A stretch of DNA of 64,000 nucleotides, from NCBI GenBank assembly GCA_027405735.1, contig JAPEHQ010000015.1, forward strand, positions 1,054,001 to 1,118,000, in the 5' to 3' direction. Below the pieces are notes generated by a model. It worked only from the letters and a program-made list of their open reading frames with translations. It had not been told where the DNA came from and did no database searches. This document shows positions 10,968 through 22,488 of the stretch, piece by piece. Source of the DNA: Mucor racemosus. Taxonomy: Eukaryota; Mucoromycota; Mucoromycetes; Mucorales; Mucoraceae. Positions within the stretch are counted from its first letter, which is position 1, and each line of letters begins with the position of its first letter. Both the position numbers and the translations under genes were made by a program.

Positions 10968-13900
10968 TTATTTTTTTTTGTTGGGCATTACAAAGTATAA
11001 TGCCCTTTTATCATCATTGCTATAATCTTTTTCATTGTCGTTGTGATACACTGTTAAACCTAGTACATGTAATATATTGTCAGAGTTATTTGTTTGCGCA
11101 AGCATGACAGGTTTCAGTAATTGCGTTTCTTCTTCATTAAGAATGGGTCTCATTCGCATTTGCTTACAATTGGGGTTCCCAGATTTTGATTTCTTTTTCC
11201 AATTAGCGATTCTCTTTTTGGGTTGTTGTTCTAGCATACGTTCATACTGCTGACGACTTTCCATATCGACAATACCTTCTATAATTTGCATAACAAGACG
11301 CTGAATTATATCCGATTGTGCTTCATTCATATCAACGGTTAATAAACTTAAATGATAAAGTGTTAATATGGTTAAAGCACGATCTGATTTCAATTTCTCT
11401 GTGTTTAAAAGAGGATAATAATAGCAGTAGGTATTAGCATTGTTTATATCTGTATCTTGGTTTAATTTCTCTTTGAGTATGTTATACGATGCTGCTTGAC
11501 CGTCTTTACTGATGTTACCCCAATGAGTAATATCCTACGAAGTAAACAAAATAAATTTAGCTCTATTTTCAATGCAAGAATAATTCAATATAATTACTTG
11601 AATCACTTTAATTAAACAAGATATGTAGTACAAATTTAGCTTGTCATTGTTGTCGCTGTCCTCTCCTGTGGTTGCTGTTTGAGGTTTCAAAAGTTGCACT
11701 ATACATAAAACCACAAAATAAAGCCGAGTTCCTGCAAAAGTGTCGCGGACATGTATAGATGAGTAAATCAAGTTAAAACGTAAACATGGGGTTGTGTATT
11801 TACCTTGATTTCTTGATAACTGAGATAGAATAGGCAATATATTTTTATCTGTGTAATATTGTTCGTCTTGTAAGATGGTACAAAAGTCAAATGAATCAAA
11901 CAATTTGAATAAAAAGTGATTTAATAACTTTGGATATTCCGTAGAGACACTATTTGAGAATTTCGGATGTAAAGCATGTCTTAATCCATTCTGTAAAATG
12001 CCATTTTCTATGGGATGTTTCCACAATAATAGCAAATTGTATTCCCACTGAACTTGCTGTTGAAATAAAGCATCTGTTAATTCGGTTGATAGTACACAGG
12101 CTTTAAATAGATGATGCCATCCTGTGATTTTATCGTCATCTTGCTCAGTATTGCCATCGTTTTGTGCTTGAAATAACCCGTTTAACGAGCCTGTGATTCG
12201 GAAAAACGCAATGGGAACCCGTAGCGTTACTTGTCTGACAAGCGGATACCATAATAATTGTGATTTCCAGCCTACCGAATGAAATATCAATGAGCTTCCT
12301 CAAACAAGAGAAATGAAGGAATGCTACTTTACCTAAATCAGCTAATGTTGTCTCGAAATATTGCTGTAAGGGCCGAAATTGAGATGGCATTGTTGTCATC
12401 CCATAATTTATAATAAGGGTAAATTTATCAATATAATTAAGCGCTGCCTCCCAATCTTGAAGCCGTACACCATGCTTCTCATCCTGCTCTCTTAGATTCA
12501 TAATAAATGTTAGGCAATGCACAAATGTTTCAGGTGAACAATAAAGAACAGTTGGAAGGTCCGACTCAGTCATCGGAATGTTGGTTGTCCTAACAGTATC
12601 CCAACCTGAAGGTGAAAGATCAAGGTGGTATTGACAGATTGAGCTCAATAGATGCAGATTAAATTGAATCAACTGTGTATCGACAGCAGCAGGCTGTTGA
12701 GTGAAAGCTACAAGCGGTGGAAGTATAAAATGATTCAGAATTGACGCTAGATCTAGGAGTGCTTTCGTTGGTGGATCTGTCAGCAAGGATTTTGGGGTTA
12801 AGATGATGGGATGTGTCTTTGTGAATTGCTGTTTATAACAAAAGATGTCAGAATATACAGTTTAAAAATTAATAAGATATACTTGCATTAGTCAAACAAC
12901 CCTTTATGAATTGAGTTATATTCTCTTGATTCGACATCAAGTCGTTAGAATCTAGTAAAATTGTAACTGTATCTTGAATTACAGTCATCAAGAGGCTGGA
13001 ACATGAGTTTGATTTCCTAAATACACATAGATTCCCGAGCATATTTAAAATGGGGATTATAGCCCTAAATTGATTCTTATTTTGAACACAGGCTAAAAAT
13101 AATTGTTGGATTACTTGATATGGCCAAATGATGGATAACTACAATGCAGTTAGAATCGTTCTTGCAGAATACATTGCATTTGAAATACCTTGATTAACTT
13201 GACTGCAACATCATTTGGAGTACTGCATTGATCATTGTTTTCAGTCTCATCATCAATAGTAGTAATTTGATTACAAACTCTAACCAAGTCTCTCTTAAAA
13301 GGAATATTCCAAAAATCAATTGACCCAAAAGTGGGTAAATGAATATCGTCGGCTTCTAGTCTTTTTGAAATAATAATGACGATTAAAAGAAATACTCCAA
13401 CAGTGATGGTTGGTTTACCTTAATTTAAGAATATCATCTCTAAAATTAATAAGGCCATTCATGTCATTTACATGTTCAATACATGTCTCTAACATTTGGC
13501 ATAGATTCTATAAAGAAAGCTTCAGAAATAAACCCAATATATGTACTCCAAACCATACATTACTTACCTTAACGAGTATCAAATCATCTTGGCATTTGGC
13601 TTTTTGATAGTGTTGCACATGTTTCAGAATGGGATTGTATAGTATCACCATCATATTCTCTGCCGCTATAAGGCTTGCAAATATATCCGCGCACTTGGTA
13701 TCTTGAATATCCCTATAAATTTATAGGTAAATCTTTAGCCGCTATTGCTCTAATTGGTTTCCTTACTTGATCCACAGATCCATGAATTGAATAACAACTT
13801 TTAAGGTTGATTTCCAAAAGCTAGCTCGGTTTCTAATGCTAAAAATACACCAAATTTTACATTTTGCAATATCTTTTTTGACGATCTCTTGGCTAATCTT

Positions 13901-15381
13901 TTCCTCCAGTCGGTCAAAGCCGTTTTTTTCATTTACATCATTCTGATACATGTTATTTAGAACTAAACATTTGCTTTGTAAATGCCAGCATATCACTAAA
14001 AATGCTTGCTCATGTGCAGTTGTATTGGCATCTTGTTGTTGCATTAGCTTATGCCAGTCGTATTTTACGTCATGTTGTTGAATTCTATATTTTCAGTAAA
14101 ATAAAAAATAGGTTACTACACATACAGTGTTTCTCTACGTGTGTATCTATTTACCTGGCATTTTGACATGTTTGAACAGGTATAGAAATGCTTGAAGGGT
14201 TAGGTCCATTTAGCAAAAAAGCAGGTAATTCTTTTCCGCTCAGGTCAAATATCATTTTGAGAAGAGTATAGCAATCTATAGTGAGAGCAGTATCTTTCTT
14301 TTTTGTCAAAATAATGTCTATGATCCTCTCAACAAAATACATCAAATTGATTGTACTCTTCTGTAAAAACTCTGCTTGATTTGGGTTCTTTTTTGCAAAT
14401 TGGTCATTATCAAGGATACAGTCATAGAATATTTGTAAAATATATGGTAAATGATGAGATACTATTGACAGAGAAACCAAGTTAGAAATTAATTATACTT
14501 GATGCCTCACTATTCTTCTTATATACCAAGATCAGCTCCAAAATCACATTCGAATTGATTTAAAATAAATTCAATAACATGTGGGTATGGAATATCCTTG
14601 AATTGAGCGTTTTTCTGTACCAATTTGATCAAAATGTGGTGAAAATGCCTCAATGGCTTGCTTGCAAGCGTAAAAGTCTGCATAATAAAATTTAAAGCAT
14701 CCTATAAATGCCAAAATTTAGATATTACATGTCAATATTCAAGTATATATCAACATGTACCTGGGCTGGCATTTTCCACAATTCATAGCAGGTATATTTA
14801 TGTAAATTAAAGCGCTCACAAATATGGTATAGTATACGATGATCCACGCCTTCCGAAAAATTTACTACCTTAAAATCTACTGTATAGTCTATTATGCACA
14901 TTTGTATCAGAATTTAATGTCAAAACAGTATCTTGTGTCTTTAATTGTACCTTGACTGTGAATAACATTGTAAAAAACTGTATTATGCAAAGCTTCTAAT
15001 GCTTCTGGAGAGTAATTGTAATAGGATAATGTTGAATCAAGACTTTTGAGTAAATTTTCTGGTAAACTAATACCAAAGAGAAGTTAAATACCTCAATCGT
15101 TTATCAAAATTGAATATTGCCTTTTTATATATATATGTATATACCTGTCAGAAACTACCAAGCTTTGCTGTGAAAATAGGTTCTTGTAGTTTGTTGATTT
15201 ACGTCTATTTTCGTATTCCAACCAACCGCTTATATCTGCCTAAAATTATTATATAAACAATTTATTCAGATTGTTTCAACTTTGTATTGATTTACTTTGA
15301 ATGCGGCTTCCAAGTCCATGAATGAATGAAATAAAGTTTGTGTATAGATCGCAAAATGAGAGTTTCTTTCAATTTGCAAAA
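10968..15381 (-). CDS. Large helical protein of unknown function, 15 exons or more
   Basis: Fifteen minus-strand exons join in phase: 15381-15296, 15239-15145, 15066-14951, 14876-14761, 14701-14527, 14461-14155, 14084-13767, 13712-13568, 13507-13419, 13360-13189, 13138-12887, 12828-12333, 12271-11804, 11731-11598 and 11534-10968. Together they give at least 1,177 residues ending in NKKK. The protein is almost wholly leucine-rich amphipathic helix without signal peptide or membrane spans, like a HEAT/ARM-type scaffold. Near the C-terminus is a basic segment (KKRIANWKKKSK, a possible nuclear signal). I considered nucleoporins of the Nup188/Nup205 class, karyopherins, Integrator and Fanconi-type subunits but could not match it to any. 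The first exon was not found: the exon at 15381 opens in mid-codon and needs an upstream partner, perhaps within 15539-15757. The intron between 12887 and 12828 appears to be GC-AG. Confidence 0.75.
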
Positions 15382-15879
15382 CTATTCACTTTACTAATGC
15401 CCGTACCATTGACGTGACAGCTAATCATGCCTTCAATACATCTGATTTCAATGCTATATCATCAATATGAGGGGCAAACGTCAAGCAAACGCTTCAATTA
15501 AATAATAGGTCAGGTAAATATACTGATTAATAGCCCATTCAATGTGTGATTTGGTAATTTTTAGATTTATTTTCGAGTTTTATGGGGATTTTGAGCCTTT
15601 CTCGGTGAAATTTTCGACCAAATTCAACCCATAGTCCTCGAATATAAGAAATTGGCGCTTTTGTAACAATTATCATGGTATTCACCGACTTGACTCGGCC
15701 TGATGTGCGGTCAAACCGCTTTGAATTTGATGTAAATTCATTCGAGACAAAAGGCATTGTGGGTAAATGAAAGAGAACTCCGCCTCTTGCATCGAAAAAA
15801 CTTTGTAGAACAGTATTAACGCAAAAAAAAAAAAAAAAAAAAACTACTTCCTTTCAAATATACAAAAACTAATTTAGAT
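15382..15879. other. Divergent intergenic region with unresolved 5' exon
   Basis: This separates the large minus-strand gene from the plus-strand CCDC97 gene. A 72-codon minus-strand frame (15757-15539, starting MPFVSNEFTSNSKRF) may hold the missing first exon of the large gene, but no donor with the required phase was clear. A 20-base A run (about 15824-15843) stands close to the CCDC97 start. Confidence 0.4.
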
Positions 15880-16946
15880 ATGGACGATGCTAGCGAAGCA
15901 AAGATAATGGAATTTATTACCAGAAACCTTGACACTATTCCATTCAAGACATTACGCCACGGCGAAGAAGAATTACCACAATCTCTGCAACTAACACAAA
16001 TGAAAGCAACTTTGCACGACGATCCAGGCTTGTTTTTAAGCAAATGGGGCCGCTATCTATCGCAAAACTCATTACGATTATTTCAAGTCATTCAAGGCAA
16101 TTACGAAGTTGACTTTTATCTAGATAGTCTCCTGTACCTGCAAGAGGAGCCACAACAATCACAACCACAACCACATAAAAAGTCAGCAATGCAGTTGCTG
16201 GCTCATAATAGACGATACGAATTTCTTCAACGTGAATTAAGACACTCGGATTATTACTCGGATGAATCTATTCAGTTAAGAGAACCTATTCTTTATGATC
16301 AATTTATTGGACAATATATACCTGCCAGAGAAAAATCAAAGCCGTTTGATAATGACATGACACTTGTGAACCGTATATTTAGTAATATGGATAGAAAATT
16401 TGTGGATGATCATCTGTATGAACAGAAAATCAAGGACGAAGAGCAGTTTGAAGAGGAAGAGGAAGAAGAGGAAGAAGAAGAGGAAGAAGAAGAAGATATG
16501 GTGATGGAAGTGGAAAAATCAACGCCAATTGTAGTGACTAAAAAGAAAAACAAGGATGTAGAAATGAAAGAAGTTGCATTATCGGATGATGATGTTGAAA
16601 AGTTGTCCGTTGAAGACGAAGAAGAAGAGGAGGATGAAGAAAAAGAGGATACAGAAAAAGATAAAGAGTTTAGAGAGGAACAGAGAGCAGAATTGATTCG
16701 CTTATTAGAGGAAAAGTTTTTGGATGGCAAAGATGTAAGTGAAGGTTACTATTTCCATTGATCCTTCGACTAAACATACTGCTTTATAGGAATTTGACTA
16801 TGAGCAAGTGGATTTTAATGAGGTATTTATAATTTGAAGTAGTCCTTTAGCTCAATTTGCTTATTTTATGAGTTCTATAGGATTATGATGATCTCCAACA
16901 ACTAGAACAGGATATACATGATCGATATTTCGACGAAGATGATTAA
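15880..16946 (+). CDS. CCDC97-domain protein (DUF2052)
   Basis: Three exons (15880-16734, 16790-16822, 16881-16946) give about 317 residues. The start is the ATG of MDDASEAK shortly after a poly(A) leader. The conserved CCDC97/DUF2052 features are visible: FLSKWGRYLSQNSLRLF near residues 47-63, NRRYEFLQREL, YYSDESIQLREPILYDQFIGQYI around residues 126-150, and a C-terminal FDYEQVDFNE...DIHDRYFDEDD ending. An uninterrupted glutamate run (about residues 190-206) and further acidic stretches separate the blocks. Human CCDC97 is reported to associate with the SF3B splicing complex; a splicing-related nuclear role here is inference from the family. Plus-strand gene, divergent from its upstream neighbour. 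Confidence 0.85.
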
Positions 16947-17640
16947 AAAAAAATATCCCTTGTGTAAATAAATATAATAAAAAAGTATCTATACTCGTAT
17001 TGTAATTAGTTGAAATCAACATATCGTGGAGACTAATGTTTAAAAGTTTCAAAAACGCAAAATGAAGCGATTTGGCTTACAGTGTTTCAGTATTATGTAG
17101 ATATTTTCGTTAAGTAATATGGCGCAACAAAGTTTTGTTTTTTTACAGATACTCTATCGAATCCAATGCAACATTTTTTCAGTAAAAAGGTACAAAAGTA
17201 GTATATACGCAAGGTATGCTATAAATCCAGATCTGCTAGATTATTATACTAGTATGTATAACATTTATTGTAGGGAATGTACAATAGAAGCTATATATTG
17301 AATCCCAAATTTTACAGCTTAGAGTGATGAAAGATCAGGTGCAAGCAATATGAAATCAGTTTTTTGTTTTTATGTTTTGAGTACATATTGAGCATTGTTA
17401 ACATTTATTAGGATCTATTATGCTCATTTATATTTTCTATTTTCCATCAATAACCAAATTAAAGTAAAAGTAACATTATATAGCATTATATTATTACATG
17501 AAAATTTATGATTCATCTGAATTATTACCAAATTCTGAAGAATACACAGTACATGTTTCTCATTCATATTTTTCTAGCGATGATTATTTAAAAATATTTA
17601 AACTCTAGATGATGTTCAGAAGAGGCTCTGATTAACTCAA
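16947..17640. other. Intergenic, downstream of CCDC97 gene
   Basis: AT-rich sequence following the CCDC97 stop codon, with an AATAAA-like sequence about 20 bases downstream (near 16967) that could serve polyadenylation. No supported exon, RNA gene or repeat copy was seen before the RF2 copy begins. Confidence 0.45.
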
Positions 17641-18790
17641 CGAAGGTTATTAGTCTAATTTTTGTAAAATTTTAAGAGAATGTAGTCCTCTTTTACAACT
17701 ATTGAGAATTGAGATCTGTCATAAAATAAAACGTTATAATCAAAGCCTATGATAACGGGGTTCCAAAATTTATTTGTTGTTGAAATGAACGAAAAATGAT
17801 CCAAAAAAACAAAATCGTTTAATGGCTCATAAACTGTAATGTAAGTCGACCTATTATAATAAATAGCTTTTGTACAGTTGTGGATTCTGCATCCATCTAA
17901 ATAAAATTCAGACAAACATTTCACATTAAATTTTGTGTAAAATGCAAGTGAAATTTTGAAGGTTTTTTGACGATACACATCACTTTTTATAAGCATATTT
18001 ACAATATAACTAATTGAAATGATGCGCAAAACCATTATCTATCGACCGCGCTATTGTAGAACCTTCTAGCTGCATTTTTCATAGAGAAAACTAGATTTTT
18101 GTTCCAATTTTTTCAGATTCAGAATTTGGGATGAGGGTATATAAGGGAAAAATGGATGCTAGAAATGGAGGTACCTTTTTGTACACATTTTATAGGATAT
18201 CTCCACGAAAAATTAATATTTTAAAAAAAACTAAATTGGATCCGAGAGAGCTCAACTAGCTGCATGACATGAATGTAAAAAATGCGCTGCTCAATTTAAC
18301 CAATATTTTGAAACTTACTATAGAAATGCCAAAAAAAATGAAAAAAAAATAAAAATGCTCAGAATTTTTTTATATTAAAATATATTATAGGGCACTTTAA
18401 AACAAGTAAATTTTATTATTAAAAAGTGTTAGTATAGCTTAATTTTTTCTAGAGATATAAAGCCTCAAAGTTTTCAATCTTTAGCAGTGAAATACGCGTA
18501 AAAAACCTGAAACATTAGAACTGAAAAATTAATACCAACTGCAAAAAATAGGATATTTCCGGATACTTATTTTTGAATTAAAGCTGAACATCTCTGGTAC
18601 ATTGGCATACAATTTTTTCTTGGTGTTATTTAGTAAAAAAAAAAAGTAGAGCAGGGATGAAAAATGAGATCCAGTTTTCAAGGAAAAGGCAGTGGATTTT
18701 ACGCGTTTTTGAGTCTTTCGTAAGATATAAAATAAATTTAGGGATAGGTAGCATAATGCGATCAATTTATTTCTATTTAGTAGTGTCTAG
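17640..18790 (+). repeat. Repeat family RF2, copy 2
   Basis: Similar throughout to RF2 copies at 5390-6680 and 28870-30780, closest to the latter. It lacks the 0.7 kb insertion of copy 3, so it shows the uninterrupted arrangement. The 126-codon minus-strand frame at 17655-18035 runs through this copy; in the other copies that frame is not kept open, so I do not call it a gene. Confidence 0.7.
18131..18352 (+). pseudogene. Disrupted copy of the RF2 small reading frame
   Basis: Starts MRVYKGKMDARNGGT and has exactly the same length (222 bases) as the open frame at 30082-30303. Codon 43 is TAG (18257-18259) where the open copy has GAG. Otherwise the frame runs to the same lysine-rich end. This is what a single inactivating substitution in a formerly coding repeat would look like. 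Confidence 0.45.
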
Positions 18791-19499
18791 GGTATATCTT
18801 AAAAAATGTTTATTATGAGGTTAGTTATAGAAAGAAGGCATATTCCGATTTTGAAGATTGAAACTATCAATTTTTTTTTTGAAAATTCAAATTTAATATT
18901 AGAATTCATTTTAACTTATCGAGTGTAGTTTTTTTGTATACTACAGCAAGTCAAAATAGGTCGTAAAGGACAGAACGAACAAAATAAATTGTAATTTGTT
19001 TTATTAATTAATTAGTAAGAAAAATAATTACACAAATATCATAGAGCGTGATTGTTTAGCTTCTACATGGAAAAAAAATAATCTAAAAATCATTTTTTAT
19101 CATATATACTATATTAACAGATATTGTTTTCCTGCGGGGATCGGACGAGATCTGGTATTATATTTAACATTGATGACCGTAATTTTTATAGATTATAAAC
19201 ATTCTGTTACTATATATATATGTACGTATACACGCTTTATCTACCACTAAATTTTTGTATATATATGTATGTGGCGCTATTTTTTATCTATTGATTATAT
19301 GCTCACTGGAAACTTCAGTTACATTTTCTATTGAAATAAAGTCAACTTTGCATTATTGTACCTAGCATAACTACATGATGATATAGGGCGAAAATGACAG
19401 GTTTTTCTTTATACTTCGGTCAGGAATAAAGATTTTTTCGTAAAACAAATTGCTGCTACAGATACTCAGCAAATAGCAGTATTAAGGCACACATTGGTT
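18791..19499. other. Unassigned AT-rich spacer between repeats
   Basis: AT-rich sequence with (TA)n-like runs near 19210 and 19255. No exon and no match to the recurring blocks was seen by eye. Confidence 0.4.
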
Positions 19500-20894
19500 T
19501 GTACATGAGCATCGATCGTGCCTTTCTCAAAGTTCCATCGCATTTTTTACTAAAATGGGTTTTTAAATTACATTTGTTTTTATTAATATAAATTATAGAC
19601 AATACAATTCAATACGTTGTTGATGTAGAGCAATACATGCAAGAACCAATATATTTACGATCATCATCATTTGTAAATATGTTTATAGCTATAATATTTG
19701 CAGCAACAATGGTTTTTGCTCGGGTATAAACTTAAATAACACTTACTGCTTAAATTGATATGCAAGCCAAATCTAAGGTTATATATGTTACTTTATCACT
19801 CATAAAATTTAAACAAATTAGCCTTCTTTAAACTTACTATTTTAGTTTACGATTGTCAGCTTTAAAAAGATTTGTTCTCAAGAGTAGCTACCGATTACGA
19901 CTATGGCTATTTAGGCAAGACATTAGATCATTCTTTTTTTGTATTTCTATATTATTTGAAAGTTTATCAACTTTCTGGAGCATTTCGTGCGTTTGTAGCC
20001 AGTTCTAGATTTTCATTGAGTAGATATTAAGTATAAAACACGAGCCGAGCCTTGGACGAGCTTGACCAAAGCTTGCCACAACGAACCGAGCTTTTGGCTT
20101 CTTTTCAAAAGTTTAAATTTAAATAATAATTACTAAATGATATGACATTATTACTTTAGATAATTGTCAATAGACATTCATGAGTTTGCTTTACTTTAGA
20201 TATTTGTCACTGGAAAGGTAAAATAAAGCTCTCATTGAGATAATGAGTTTTATTCGCTGCATAAAAAAGCTCGTGTGGGGTAAACGAGCTCTAGTCACGC
20301 GCAAAAAAAAGCCCGTCGAGGTTGAACAAGCTTTTTTGTAAGCTCGTCTAACTTTAACGAGCCTTGAGAAAAGCTCGGCTGCATAAAAAAAGCTCGGCTC
20401 GTTTAATATTACTAGTAGATATAAATACCATTGCCTTGATTCTTATATTTGATCTAGTAATCAAGAAGTACTGTACGTCCAACATTACCGTAGTAAATAA
20501 TGATTTTTGATCCTAAAATGTAGTTAAATGAAAATATCAATCTCTAATATAACGACTGCTACCTATATTAAAAATATTAGTGCATTATGTTAGCATGCGC
20601 ATTCAGATAAAAGAAAATAATATCAGCTTGATAGTCTGATATGCCTTATCAAACGCTGAATAATATCCTTGGAATATGAAAACAAAAAGAGAGAAACAAC
20701 GCACATAGAAAAGGATTCTCAAGGCTTTGAATTATTTAGCGCATTTAAAACCCTACTAAATTGCACATTTCAGCCAATGTAAAAGTAGCATTACAGCGCA
20801 TCAACCCATAAACTAAGCAAAATCGGCAATATCTGCTATCATAGAAACATACATTTTTCTGCTAGAAAAACTGTCTGTCGTATCAGCCTTATAT
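19500..20894 (-). repeat. RF1 terminal-side block, minus orientation, carrying an insertion
   Basis: Reverse-complement match to the 3480-4460 part of RF1 copy 1, including the GTAATACATGC-like and TTTAAACAAATT landmarks. It is interrupted at 20028-20413 by an inverted-repeat element. It ends at the junction of an inverted core segment near 20894, where the expected continuation in the same orientation is missing. Confidence 0.65.
20028..20413. mobile_element. 386-bp inverted-repeat element with 9-bp target duplication
   Basis: This segment interrupts an RF1 block that is continuous in the copies at 51241-51300 and 3900-3960. It is flanked by the 9-bp direct repeat AGTAGATAT (20019-20027 and 20414-20422). 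Its ends are imperfect inverted repeats sharing CGAGCCGAGC within about 25 bases of each tip, and the interior is dense in AGCTCG-like hexamers in both orientations. It has no coding capacity. A 9-bp duplication is typical of Mutator-like elements and 8 bp of hAT elements; with imperfect tips I would call it a MITE of one of these classes. Confidence 0.75.
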
Positions 20895-22036
20895 AGTGTA
20901 GCCTTATATAGCGCGACTGCTGTATTATTAAAAATTAAGCTTTTCATAGCTTATAACAATGACAATGGGATGTTTCTGATTTCAGATTGGCGGCATTTAT
21001 CATAAGGCGGACTGATGATACATTTAATACTACTGTTGATGGAAAAAGTCAATTTAATTCATGGGATTTGAATGAAGTACCGAGGAACCATTTGTAAGTA
21101 CTTAAGTTAGTTCTGGTAAAGGATTGAACAAATTGGTTTGGGAGAAAGAGGATAAAAAGGCGGTAATAGGTTCTAGTGATGTCCATGTTTATTTTATAAT
21201 ATTGGAGAGTTAAGAGTAAAAAAAACTTAATGTAGATCACCTCTAGTGCAATAATTATAAAGTAGGGCTATATTATTATCAAATAAACTATCAAATAATA
21301 TTAACATGTATAAAAATTTACAGTAATAAGCTTGAATCAAATGGGTACAGCATTATAAATTCTTGAAAAATTTCTCAAGTATAATAAAATCACTTATTTT
21401 TAAGACTTACAAGGCTTATAAGCGGAATACTAATTTAGAAAATTATTTTTGTCCTGATCACCAATTTTGACATTTTTTAATTTTCTTTTTCTGATTTTGC
21501 AAATCTAGGGTGAGTTATACTGCCAATTATAAAAACAAAAAATATAAACATATGCAGAATTTAGCGCTCTATTTGCTCAATAAAAAATAACAACTTGTTT
21601 TATTGCAAAATATTACATTAAAATCCTTTAATCAAAAAACCGTTTTTAGGCGAAAAATGCTAAGTTTCATTACTTAACATTTAATATTAAGCTTTTATAA
21701 AATGTATATTAGTCATGGCTACAATTTTCTCTCACAATGTAGTATATTTAAACGTTGATTTTGGTATCAAAAATTGATTTTTCTGTTTTTTGATCAAAAT
21801 CATGTGTGTTGGTAAGGGTAAAATGAGCCCCAAAAATGTCCGCTACAAAAACTGAATTTTCAGACCGTACGTGGTTAAATATAAGAAAAGTAAAAATAAA
21901 AAACGCATTTTCATTTAAAGCTTAGATATATACCATAGTATAAAAGACTTAGCCGTTCGATCGTGTTATGATCAATTATGGCTTCGCTCTACGGGCTCGC
22001 GTTTGCGATTTTTTAATGAATCTATGATACGACATA
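20895..22036 (+). repeat. RF1 core segment in inverted orientation
   Basis: This is the RF1 core (as at 2330-3450) running plus, whereas the RF1 blocks on both sides (19500-20894 and 22490-23770) run minus. The left junction reads TGTCGTATCA and the right TGATACGACA, exact inverted copies. At both junctions the neighbouring sequence belongs to the TATATAAGGCT inverted-repeat element. The arrangement is best explained by an inversion of the core together with one end of that element. Confidence 0.65.
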
Positions 22037-22488
22037 AGGCTATGCTCTCTATAAGGCTAGGATTTTTGAAACCTTTCTTTTTAGCAGGGAAATAGCCTTA
22101 TTAGCCTTGTTTTTTATAAAGCTGTGCTAAAAAAAAATTAGTAGCCTTATTCAAAACGCCACGAGGAGTAAAACAGTTGCAAAAATCAGATTGCTTTAAT
22201 ATTTCTAGATCTGCAGATGATGTCTAAGATTAACCTGACTGCCAAACAAAATTGATATTTGTAGTTTACTGCATTACATATTTGAATAATGGGAATTGAT
22301 GAGATGAAAAGGAAGGTATTAAAAGATGGTCTGTGCGTCCCGACATAACAAGTATGAAAAATAGCCTTAATACATAAATTGGACTGTTTTATATACCACA
22401 GTCATCCACTTTATATAAGGCTATGCTCTATATAAGGCTGAAAACCTCTTCCAAAAAGTCAGCCTTATATAGCGCGACTACTGTACAG
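22037..22488. mobile_element. TA-flanked inverted-repeat element (main part)
   Basis: The right end reads AGCCTTATATAGCGCGACTA followed by CTGTA and then RF1 sequence (CAGCAATTAAA), which in other RF1 copies directly follows TA. The other end, GCCTTATATAGCGCGACTGC, now lies inverted at about 20900-20925. Restoring the order gives tips CAGYAGTCGCGCTATATAAG on both sides next to TA, the pattern of Tc1/mariner-pogo-type elements. Internal copies of ATAAGGCTATGCTCT occur at about 22040 and 22420. Roughly 480 bp in all and without a transposase frame, so non-autonomous. Confidence 0.6.

Noticed and set aside
16410..16730. Serine-rich minus-strand frame opposite CCDC97
   Set aside because: Antisense shadow of the GAA/GAG glutamate runs in the CCDC97 gene.
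17655..18035. 126-codon minus-strand frame in RF2 copy 2
   Set aside because: Long enough to notice, but the same strand and frame is interrupted in RF2 copies 1 and 3, unlike the plus-strand MRVYKGK frame.
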